A stretch of 7,209 nt of DNA from contig CABSZR010000070.1 of NCBI GenBank assembly GCA_902482185.1, forward strand, positions 1-7,209, written 5' to 3'. Below the pieces are notes generated by a model. It was not told the DNA's origin. It did not search any database and worked only from the letters and a program-made list of their open reading frames with translations. This document shows, one piece after another, positions 1-5,201 of the stretch. How positions within the stretch are numbered: the stretch's first letter is position 1; the number at the start of each line of letters is the position of its first letter. Position numbers and translations under genes: made by a program. This DNA is from an uncultured Collinsella sp. (GTDB taxonomy: Bacteria > Actinomycetota > Coriobacteriia > Coriobacteriales > Coriobacteriaceae).

Positions 1-538
1 GGCTTGCCGCGTGGAGTGCGGCCAGGTCCTCAAAGCTTTTGGTGATGATGGAGCCGTCGGCCGCGCGTCCGCAGTCGCGCTTGGTCTCGGTCTCGTGGAG
101 TGGGCCGATGCCAAGGTAGTCGACCAAACTCATATCGGCGGTCTTGACGTACTCGAGCATCTCCTCGCAACGGGCCGAAAGGCCCACGATGGCGTCGGGG
201 CCCAGCAACTTGCGACAGACCTCGACGGGAATATCGCTTTGGCCCACGTGCACACCGTCGACAGCAATACCCTGCTCGCGCGCGGCAAGCACACAGTCCA
301 GACGGTCGTCGATCAGCAAGGCGACCTGACCGGTCTTGCCGGCCTGAGCGATTGCCTGCGCGGCGTCGCCGGTCAGCGCAATGATCTCGCGGGCGCTTGC
401 CACCTTGGAGCGCACCTGGATGCAGGTAAAGCCGGCGTCGAGCGCCTGGGCCACCACATCGCCCACGGGGCGCCCGAGCGTGTTTTCGGGGCCGAGTACC
501 AGATAGGCCGAGATATCAAGGTTGTCGCGGATGCTCAT
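1..538 (-). CDS. thiE: Thiamine phosphate synthase ThiE (3' end outside window)
   Basis: ThiE condenses HMP pyrophosphate with hydroxyethylthiazole phosphate to give thiamine phosphate in the cytoplasm. I read 179 residues from the ATG at 538 with no stop before the window edge; the family is usually about 210 residues, so about 30 are missing. Visible family motifs are QVRSK (Q41, R43, K45; pyrophosphate contacts), LLIDDR (74-79), DGVHVGQSD (94-102), GLS (S121), and YLGIGP followed by TETK (T150, T152, K153). The usual metal-binding Asn-Asp pair reads Asp77-Asp78 here. The ATG overlaps the TGA of the upstream gene (ATGA), and an AGGAGG lies 7 nt before it, which fixes the start and implies translational coupling. 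It is the third gene of the riboswitch-controlled thi operon. Family assignment is secure; activity with the Asn-to-Asp change is inferred. Confidence 0.93.
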   Translation of the reverse strand, partial: MSIRDNLDISAYLVLGPENTLGRPVGDVVAQALDAGFTCIQVRSKVASAREIIALTGDAAQAIAQAGKTGQVALLIDDRLDCVLAAREQGIAVDGVHVGQSDIPVEVCRKLLGPDAIVGLSARCEEMLEYVKTADMSLVDYLGIGPLHETETKRDCGRAADGSIITKSFEDLAALHAAS

Positions 539-876
539 CGTGCTTCCTCCTGCTTTTTGATCTGTGCTTCCATGCGCTCGAGTTTGCCGGTCATGGTGTC
601 GGTAAATCCGGGTCGAATATCGGCTTTGAGCACGACTTCGGTGCGGATGCCCTTGCTCGCCAACACAAAGGTTGCGTCGCGCACGACCTGCATGACCTCG
701 TCCCAGTCGCCCTCGATTTCGGTGAACATGGAGGTGGTGCGGTTGGGCAGGCCGCTCTCGCGAATGACACGCACGACCTCGGCGACCTCGGCGGATAGCT
801 CATCGCCGGTGCCGCACGGGGCGATGGCCACGGCGACGAGCGTGTTCATGCCGGCATTGGTTGCGGGCTCGGACAT
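535..876 (-). CDS. MTH1187/YqgV-family thiamine-binding protein (DUF77, UPF0045)
   Basis: A 113-residue soluble protein of the MTH1187/YqgV family, which has a small ferredoxin-like fold; family members are commonly annotated as thiamine-binding. Visible features are a first strand at 12-20 (TLVAVAIAP), the GTGDELSAEVAEVVRVIRESG segment at 22-42, the central EIEGDWDEVMQVV at 53-65, the strand RTEVVLKADIR at 78-88, and a C-terminal MTGKLERMEAQI helix at 95-106. The ATG at 876 is preferred because GAGGAGG sits 8 nt upstream; a second in-frame ATG at 849 has no such site. The gene begins 3 nt after the thiM stop and overlaps thiE by 4 nt, which supports a role in thiamine salvage, perhaps holding thiamine, HMP or thiazole. 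The ligand is inferred from family and context, since no catalytic residues are recognisable. Confidence 0.88.
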   Translation of the reverse strand: MSEPATNAGMNTLVAVAIAPCGTGDELSAEVAEVVRVIRESGLPNRTTSMFTEIEGDWDEVMQVVRDATFVLASKGIRTEVVLKADIRPGFTDTMTGKLERMEAQIKKQEEAR

Positions 877-879
877 GGC

Positions 880-1719
880 CTATGCCTCCTCGAGCTCGAG
901 TCGGTTATCGGCGATGTCTTGGGCGGTTGCGCGGTAGAGCTCGTCGATAAAGGCGACCTTAAAGCTTGCCGGGGCGTCGGCGACAGCGGCGGCACGCGTG
1001 CCGGCCACGTTGTAGACGGCGGTGCCGCAGACGGCTGCCGTAAACGGGTCGGCGGCGCAGGCATACACGGCCAGCACGCCGCCCTGCGAGCAGCCGCAGC
1101 CGGTGATCTTGGACATGAGCGGGCTGCCGCCGTGAGACTTGGCCACCGTCGTGCCGTCGGTGATTAGGTCGACTTCGCCCGAGACCACAACGGCGCCACC
1201 GGTGTGGCGAGCGAGCGCCACGGCGGCATCGCGGGCGGCGTCGACCGTGTCGGTGGTATCGACACCACGCACGCGGCTCAGATCAGCCGCCTCGCCCTCA
1301 AGACCCCACAGGCCGGCGAGTGCGATAATCTCGGAGGCGTTGCCGCGCACGATGGCGGGCTTGTACTGCTTGAGCTCGTTTACCAGCTGGGTGCGCAGGC
1401 TGCCGATACCCAGGCCCACCGGATCGAGCACCCAGGGCTTGCCGGCGTCGTGTGCCGCCTTCGCCGCGCGGGGAATCGTCTGCTCGTAGATAGGGAAGAG
1501 CGTGCCCATGTTGAGATAGATGGCGCCGCCGCCGGCAACGAGCGCTTCGCCCTCGTCGGGCAGATAGACCATGGCGGCCGATCCGCCCACGGCGAGCTGT
1601 GCGTTGGCGACAAAGTCGATCGTCACCGTGTTGGTGATGGAGCCGGCCATCGGATTGGTGGCGCGAATTTCCTCTACGGCCTTGACCATATGTTGCTTAA
1701 GCTGTTCCGAATCAATCAC
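880..1719 (-). CDS. thiM: Hydroxyethylthiazole kinase ThiM
   Basis: ThiM phosphorylates 4-methyl-5-(2-hydroxyethyl)thiazole with ATP, the salvage route to the thiazole half of thiamine. The protein is 279 residues from the chosen GTG, close to the usual 260-275. Family motifs appear in order: ITNTVTIDFVANAQLAVGG (27-45, substrate pocket), LNMGTL (69-74), LDPVGLG (98-104), RGNASEI (125-131), VVSGEVD (178-184) and ITGCGC (205-210), the anion hole with the expected catalytic Cys210. GTG at 1719 is chosen because AAGGAGG lies 8 nt upstream. An ATG at 1833 is in frame but lies within the riboswitch aptamer, and its reading would translate the terminator hairpin, so it is not a credible start. It is the first gene of the operon with the thiamine-binding protein and thiE, and it is controlled by the TPP riboswitch upstream. 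No thiD is visible in the window. Confidence 0.96.
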   Translation of the reverse strand: MIDSEQLKQHMVKAVEEIRATNPMAGSITNTVTIDFVANAQLAVGGSAAMVYLPDEGEALVAGGGAIYLNMGTLFPIYEQTIPRAAKAAHDAGKPWVLDPVGLGIGSLRTQLVNELKQYKPAIVRGNASEIIALAGLWGLEGEAADLSRVRGVDTTDTVDAARDAAVALARHTGGAVVVSGEVDLITDGTTVAKSHGGSPLMSKITGCGCSQGGVLAVYACAADPFTAAVCGTAVYNVAGTRAAAVADAPASFKVAFIDELYRATAQDIADNRLELEEA

Positions 1720-1727
1720 TGCACATG

Positions 1728-1734
1728 CCTCCTT
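1728..1734 (-). promoter_or_regulatory. thiM ribosome binding site (decides GTG start)
   Basis: The minus strand reads AAGGAGG here, 8 nt before GTG 1719. An ATG between them (1726-1724) is out of frame and reaches a stop after a few codons. The site sits in a short inverted repeat, ATGCC-AAGGA-GGCAT (1739 to 1725), so it may be partly structured in the mRNA. Confidence 0.85.
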
Positions 1735-1740
1735 GGCATA

Positions 1741-1772
1741 GAAAAGGGGCGCTGTGCATAGACAGCGCCCCT
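1741..1772 (-). terminator. Intrinsic terminator of the TPP riboswitch expression platform
   Basis: On the minus strand, AGGGGCGCTGT and ACAGCGCCCCT form an 11-bp GC-rich stem around a 6-nt loop, followed by TTTTCT. It lies just after the TPP aptamer and before the thiM ribosome binding site, the standard position for riboswitch-controlled premature termination. A short competing hairpin, CGCCTT-TACA-GGGGCG (two G-U pairs), overlaps its 5' arm and could act as antiterminator; that part is inference. Confidence 0.92.
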
Positions 1773-1782
1773 GTAAAGGCGG

Positions 1783-1876
1783 CATGCTCCCTACGCCAGC
1801 ATTAACTGACAGGTTCAAAGGATTGGGCCCCATGCCCTCTCAGCCTTGTGGTTTGCACCGCCGGCACTCCCGCATC
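1783..1876 (-). ncRNA. TPP riboswitch (THI element) upstream of thiM
   Basis: The minus strand carries the conserved TPP aptamer landmarks in order: GGGAGTGCC, a variable P3 arm, GGCTGAGA (the CUGAGA pyrimidine-sensing element), a small P3a hairpin GGGC-ATGGG-GCCC, CCTTTGAACCTG, and GCTGGCGTAGGGA (pyrophosphate-sensing arm). P1 can form from ATGC near 1872-1875 and GCAT at 1784-1787. Thiamine pyrophosphate binding is expected to stabilise the aptamer and favour the terminator at 1741-1772, lowering expression of thiM, the thiamine-binding gene and thiE when thiamine is plentiful. The element is recognised from its conserved bases; no covariance search was run. Confidence 0.95.
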
Positions 1877-1892
1877 GAATCTGTTGTTCCCT

Positions 1893-1921
1893 ATACTAGC
1901 GCACCTGCCAAAAAGGGACAG
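1893..1921 (-). promoter_or_regulatory. Candidate thiM operon promoter
   Basis: On the minus strand, TAGTAT (1898-1893) resembles a -10 box, with a weak -35 candidate CTGTCC (1921-1916) 17 nt upstream. Transcription from it would start near 1886, about 10 nt before the riboswitch P1 stem, as expected for a riboswitch leader. The -35 match is poor, so the placement rests mainly on the -10 and the position. Confidence 0.4.
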
Positions 1922-1937
1922 GTTTATTTTGGCAGGT
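1903..1937. repeat. Perfect 11-bp inverted repeat in the divergent thiM / HAD phosphatase region
   Basis: ACCTGCCAAAA (1903-1913) and TTTTGGCAGGT (1927-1937) are exact reverse complements separated by 13 nt. The near arm falls between the candidate -35 and -10 of the thiM promoter, and the far arm lies just before a TACAAT -10-like sequence for the plus-strand operon. It could be an operator for both directions. Alternatively it could be a REP-like palindromic unit: the spacer region reads GGGACAGGTTTA, which to my recollection resembles REP-type repeats linked to RAYT transposases. The repeat is certain; its function is not. Confidence 0.7.
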
Positions 1938-1940
1938 CGT

Positions 1941-1946
1941 TACAAT
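1941..1946 (+). promoter_or_regulatory. Candidate -10 box for the HAD phosphatase-LysR operon
   Basis: TACAAT matches the -10 consensus at five of six positions and lies 28 nt before the ATG at 1975. No good -35 box is found 16-18 nt upstream, where the far arm and spacer of the inverted repeat lie, so the promoter may be weak or activator-dependent. Confidence 0.35.
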
Positions 1947-1974
1947 AGGTAGGACCGATACGAATGGGGGCCTT

Positions 1975-2883
1975 ATGATTAAACTTGTGCTGACCGATAT
2001 GGACGATACACTGATTCCAGCCGGGCATGACGGCGCCAGCGACTACGCCATTGAGGGTGTTCATGCCATGCAGGCGGCGGGTCTGCACTTTGGGCCGGTT
2101 TCGGGTCGTCAGCCGTCCGCGATGGGCTGGATGTTCAAAAACCGTTCCGAGTGTTTTTCGACCGGTGCGTTCTGTAACGGCCAGGTGATGTTTGTCGACG
2201 GCGAAGTAGTCGCTTCGCGCGCAATCGACAACGATGCTCTGATGCGTTTGGCTGACTATCTGGAGCAAGAGACCGACGATATGTTTCTAAAAGTCTACAG
2301 CCTGGGCGATGACTTTTGGGGCAACGATGCCTATTGCGTGACGAGCAATCCCGAGCGTGTGCGTCGCGCTATGGAGTCGGGCGGCAATGCGTGGCTCAAA
2401 GGCGAAGAGGCCCCGTGTCGTCCCGTCGTCGATGGCGCGCCGGTGTTTAAGGCGAATATCTGGAGTGCCCGTTCGCGTGAGGAGCTCGCGGAGCTACGCG
2501 AGCGCGTTGCCGTTGAGGTGCCGGAACTCTCGCTTGTGTTTCCCAACAACCGAGTGCGCCTGTTCGACATCCTTCCGGATGGTTGGGACAAGGGCTGCGC
2601 TGCGCTGGAGCTGGCGCGCGCCTTGGGCCTGACGCCCGACGAGGTGGCCGTATTTGGCGATTCCGATAACGATCTGCCCATGATCGATGCCGTTCCCAAC
2701 TCCGTTGCAGTCGCCAATGCCAACGAGGCCGTCACGGCTGCCGCGCGCTGGCATATCGGCGCTGCGGCAGACGATGCGGTCGCCGGGGCTCTGCATCAGA
2801 TTGCCGCCTGCGCCGCGACGGGGGAGATGCCGCCGTTTATGCGTCAGGAGGGTGCAGCCGACGCGAATTTCGCGAACAGCTAA
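1975..2883 (+). CDS. Cof-type HAD-superfamily (IIB) phosphatase
   Basis: A 302-residue cytoplasmic phosphatase of the Cof/YbiV group, which hydrolyses small phosphorylated metabolites such as sugar or nucleotide phosphates. All four HAD motifs are present: motif I DMDDT (nucleophile D8, acid/base D10), motif II VSGR (S43), motif III DKG (K206) and motif IV GDSDND (D229, D233). The region between motifs II and III (about 80-195) is the type IIB substrate-specifying cap. A tail of about 25 residues follows the domain. The start has only a GGGGG close upstream (spacing 4), so translation initiation may be weak. The TAA overlaps the ribosome binding site of the LysR gene 10 nt downstream, so the two are probably one operon. 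It lies divergent from the thi operon; E. coli Cof hydrolyses HMP pyrophosphate, but substrate cannot be read from sequence here. Confidence 0.92.
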   Translation: MIKLVLTDMDDTLIPAGHDGASDYAIEGVHAMQAAGLHFGPVSGRQPSAMGWMFKNRSECFSTGAFCNGQVMFVDGEVVASRAIDNDALMRLADYLEQETDDMFLKVYSLGDDFWGNDAYCVTSNPERVRRAMESGGNAWLKGEEAPCRPVVDGAPVFKANIWSARSREELAELRERVAVEVPELSLVFPNNRVRLFDILPDGWDKGCAALELARALGLTPDEVAVFGDSDNDLPMIDAVPNSVAVANANEAVTAAARWHIGAAADDAVAGALHQIAACAATGEMPPFMRQEGAADANFANS

Positions 2884-2893
2884 GGAGACAGCC

Positions 2894-3790
2894 ATGAAGC
2901 TCCAGCAGCTCAGATATGTCGTCAAAGTTGCCGAATGCGGCAGCATTACCGAGGCCTCGCGCCGTCTCTTTGTGTCGCAGCCTTCGATTACCGCGTCGAT
3001 TCGCGATCTCGAAAACGAGATGGGTGTGCACATCTTTGAGCGCACCAACAAGGGCGTCATTGTGTCCGAGGAAGGCGAGACCTTCTTGGGCTATGCGCGC
3101 CAGGTACTCGACCAGGCCGACCTGCTCGAGGGCAAGTACAAGGGCGCATCCGAGCAGGTGCCGCACTTTAGTGTGAGCTGCCAGCATTATTCCTTTGCCG
3201 TCAACGCGTTTGTCGACGTGATCCGCGAGTTCGATGCCGCGCGTTACGACTTCACCCTGCGCGAGGAGCAGACTCACGAGATTATCGAGGATGTCGCGCA
3301 TATGAAAAGCGAACTAGGCATCTTGTACTTGTCCGAGCACAATCGCGAGGTTATCGAGCGCATGCTGGCGGCCAACGAGCTCGTGTTCGAAGGACTCTTC
3401 TGCGCCACACCGCACGTTTTTGTGTGTGCTGACCATCCGCTGGCGGGCCGCTCCAGCGTGACGCTCGAGGATCTGGAAGACTACCCGTTCCTGTCCTACG
3501 AGCAGGGCAGCTACAACTCGTTTTACTATTCCGAGGAGCTGACCTCGACGTTCGAGCGTCGCAAAAATATCCGCGTGCGCGACCGTGCGACGTTGTTCAA
3601 TTTGGCCATGGGCCTCAACGGCTACACGGTATGCTCGGGCGTGATCAGCCACGAGCTCAACGGCCCCGGCATTATCTCGATTCCGCTCGACGTGGACGAG
3701 TACATGGAGATTGGCATCATCACGCGCAAGAACACGACGCTTACGCGCTACGGTCGGGCCTATATCGACGCGATTCGTCAGCATATCTAG
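2894..3790 (+). CDS. LysR-family transcriptional regulator
   Basis: A 298-residue LysR-type regulator of typical length. The N-terminal winged helix-turn-helix spans about 1-60, with the classic SITEASRRLFVSQPSITASI region at 17-36 followed by DLENEMGVHIFERTNKGVIVSEEG. A linker helix (about 62-85) leads to the effector-binding domain (about 91-295), including the VCADHPLAG segment (177-185) often seen in this family. The ATG at 2894 has AAGGAG 6 nt upstream and begins the standard MKLQQLRYVVKVAE start; a longer in-frame reading from 2687 lies inside the phosphatase gene and is rejected. It is co-transcribed with the phosphatase and sits 155 bp before the MetE-like gene, whose upstream region has a LysR-type dyad. 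Control of that gene is therefore the likeliest role, with a possible effector in methionine or one-carbon metabolism (inference). Confidence 0.95.
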   Translation: MKLQQLRYVVKVAECGSITEASRRLFVSQPSITASIRDLENEMGVHIFERTNKGVIVSEEGETFLGYARQVLDQADLLEGKYKGASEQVPHFSVSCQHYSFAVNAFVDVIREFDAARYDFTLREEQTHEIIEDVAHMKSELGILYLSEHNREVIERMLAANELVFEGLFCATPHVFVCADHPLAGRSSVTLEDLEDYPFLSYEQGSYNSFYYSEELTSTFERRKNIRVRDRATLFNLAMGLNGYTVCSGVISHELNGPGIISIPLDVDEYMEIGIITRKNTTLTRYGRAYIDAIRQHI

Positions 3791-3836
3791 GCTGCTGTGC
3801 TCCGCACGGTTCAAGTCTCTTTATGACAGTCCAGAC

Positions 3837-3859
3837 TGATATAGGAAACATCTATATCA
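3837..3859. promoter_or_regulatory. Candidate LysR recognition dyad
   Basis: TGATATAG (3837-3844) and CTATATCA (3852-3859) are a perfect 8-bp inverted repeat with a 7-nt spacer. The inner part, ATAG-N7-CTAT, contains the T-N11-A core (T3842, A3854) typical of LysR-type sites. Its centre is about 66 bp upstream of the predicted start point of the MetE-like gene, the usual location of the recognition site in LysR activation. Confidence 0.65.
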
Positions 3860-3878
3860 AACTGTTATAAACGTATAT

Positions 3879-3907
3879 TTTACGATGGTCATATGAGCGC
3901 TCATACT
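3879..3907 (+). promoter_or_regulatory. Candidate promoter of the MetE-like gene
   Basis: TTTACG (3879-3884) and CATACT (3902-3907) are spaced 17 bp apart and each match consensus at four of six positions, a weak promoter as expected if an activator is needed. The start point would be near 3914. Other AT-rich -10-like sequences (TATAAA at 3866, TATATT at 3874) have no matching -35, so the choice is tentative. Confidence 0.4.
3892..3905. repeat. 14-bp perfect palindrome upstream of the MetE-like gene
   Basis: TATGAGCGCTCATA is its own exact reverse complement. It overlaps the spacer and -10 of the candidate promoter, so a protein bound here could repress or modulate transcription. It differs in sequence from the LysR-type dyad 33 bp upstream, which suggests a second factor or a different binding mode. 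Function is inferred from position only. Confidence 0.6.
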
Positions 3908-3945
3908 CTGTCCCAGTAAAGCAACCAATGCAAAGGGAGATATCT

Positions 3946-5079
3946 ATGAGCACTTCGATTCAACCGAACGCGCCGTTTCGCGCCGATATCGTCGGCAGCT
4001 TTCTTCGTCCGCAGGCTGTAAAGGACGCCCGTGCCGCCTATGTCGCGGGTAAACTCGACGCTTCCGGCCTTAAGGCCGTCGAGGACGATGCCATTCGCGA
4101 TTTGGTGGCCAAGCAGAAGGCCGCCGGCCTGCAGGTGATCACCGATGGCGAGTTCCGCCGCAGCTACTGGCACCTCGATTTTATGTGGGGCCTTAACGGC
4201 ATTGAGCGCCGCACCTCACGCACGGGTTATATGTTCCATGACGAGGAGACGACGGCCGACACCGCCGTGGTTACCGGTCCCATTAGCGGCGAGAACCACC
4301 CGTTCGTCGAGCATTTTAAGTTCGTCAAGGCGCTTGAGGAGGAGGGCCAGGTCGCACGCCAGACCATTCCGGCGCCGATCCAGACGTTCTCTGAGGTCAC
4401 GCTCGATCGCTGCGATGGCCAGCAGGAGAGCCTGCGCGCTGTCTATAAGACCGATGAGGAACTTGCCGACGCCATTGCAGCCGCTTATCGCACGGTGATC
4501 GCCGACCTGTACGCAGCAGGCTGCCGCAACATCCAGTTTGATGACTGCACCTGGGGCATCTACTGCGATACCGATTTTGTCGCCAAAACCGGCATGAGCC
4601 CGGTCGACCTGCAAAAGGTAAGCGAGCTGGGCGTGGCGCTCAACAACGCCGCCATCGAGGGCAAGCCCGACGATTTGGTCATCAACACGCACGTGTGCCG
4701 CGGCAACTACCACTCCACCTACGCTTTTGAAGGCGGCTACGACCCTATCGCTCCGTATCTGTTCGCACATGAGAATGTCGATGCGTTCTATCTGGAGTTC
4801 GACACGCCGCGCGCCGGCGGCTTTGAGCCGCTCAAGTACGTCGCTCCCGGCAAGAAGGTCGTGCTGGGCTTGGTAACCACCAAGGCGGCAGAGCTCGAGA
4901 ACGAGGATGTTATCGTCGAGCGCATCCGTGAAGCCGCAAAGTACGTGCCGCTCGAGAACCTGTATCTGTCGCCTCAGTGCGGCTTTGCCAGCTGCGAGAT
5001 TGGCAACAAGCTGACCGAGGATGAGCAATGGGCAAAGATCGCGCTGGTCAAGCGCATTGCCGAGCGCGTTTGGAAGTAA
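3946..5079 (+). CDS. MetE C-terminal-type (YxjG/YxjH-like) cobalamin-independent methyltransferase
   Basis: A 377-residue zinc methyltransferase matching only the catalytic C-terminal half of MetE (full MetE is about 750 residues), like B. subtilis YxjG/YxjH. These TIM-barrel enzymes are expected to transfer a methyl group to homocysteine or a similar thiol to make methionine. The four zinc ligands are visible: H249 and C251 in INTHVCRGN, E284 in YLEFD, and C345 in SPQCGFAS. Other conserved parts are DIVGSFLRP (14-22), ITDGEFRR (65-72) and IQFDDCTWG (196-204). The ATG at 3946 follows AGGGAGA by 5 nt; an in-frame ATG at 3928 lacks a site. The upstream LysR gene and dyad suggest regulated expression. 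The methyl donor (folate, corrinoid protein or S-methylmethionine) cannot be decided from sequence, nor can a thiol other than homocysteine be excluded. Confidence 0.87.
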   Translation: MSTSIQPNAPFRADIVGSFLRPQAVKDARAAYVAGKLDASGLKAVEDDAIRDLVAKQKAAGLQVITDGEFRRSYWHLDFMWGLNGIERRTSRTGYMFHDEETTADTAVVTGPISGENHPFVEHFKFVKALEEEGQVARQTIPAPIQTFSEVTLDRCDGQQESLRAVYKTDEELADAIAAAYRTVIADLYAAGCRNIQFDDCTWGIYCDTDFVAKTGMSPVDLQKVSELGVALNNAAIEGKPDDLVINTHVCRGNYHSTYAFEGGYDPIAPYLFAHENVDAFYLEFDTPRAGGFEPLKYVAPGKKVVLGLVTTKAAELENEDVIVERIREAAKYVPLENLYLSPQCGFASCEIGNKLTEDEQWAKIALVKRIAERVWK

Positions 5080-5089
5080 CGCTAGCGTT
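5078..5089. repeat. 12-bp palindrome at the end of the MetE-like gene
   Basis: AACGCTAGCGTT is a perfect palindrome beginning in the TAA stop. It has no loop and no following T-run, so it is a poor intrinsic terminator. No other clear terminator separates this gene from the permease. Confidence 0.45.
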
Positions 5090-5126
5090 TGCAGGTGGCG
5101 GCGCGTGCGAGGCATAGTGTATCGCG

Positions 5127-5132
5127 TACAAT
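5127..5132 (+). promoter_or_regulatory. Candidate -10 box of the nucleobase permease gene
   Basis: TACAAT matches the -10 consensus at five of six positions, 75 nt upstream of the ATG at 5202. No convincing -35 box lies 16-18 nt before it. A start from here would give a leader of about 60 nt that contains an imperfect inverted repeat (5142-5170). Confidence 0.35.
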
Positions 5133-5201
5133 GGTTCGGATCGTATCGTTCGGGCAGGTTATCCGATATGCCTGATCGCCCTTCCATTCGAAAGGACATC
5201 C

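Noticed and set aside
11..937. Long plus-strand open frame opposite thiE and the thiamine-binding gene
   Set aside because: It is an antisense shadow in GC-rich DNA. The minus strand carries clear ThiE and DUF77 motifs with well-placed ribosome binding sites, while this frame resembles no family.
1892..1897. TATACT as a plus-strand -10 box
   Set aside because: It matches the consensus well but has no -35 at 16-18 bp, and a transcript from it would start before the inverted repeat; TACAAT at 1941 is nearer the gene.
2687..2893. N-terminal extension of the LysR gene
   Set aside because: It overlaps the end of the phosphatase gene out of frame. ATG 2894 has AAGGAG at the right distance and starts exactly where the LysR domain begins.
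3791..3820. Possible terminator after the LysR gene
   Set aside because: CTGTGC-TCC-GCACGG can form a 6-bp stem with one G-U pair, but no T-run follows directly, so it is too weak to call.
4216..5199. Long minus-strand open frame opposite the MetE-like gene
   Set aside because: It mirrors codon bias of the real gene, crosses its stop and the intergenic region, and shows no family motif; the plus strand has the intact zinc-binding motifs.
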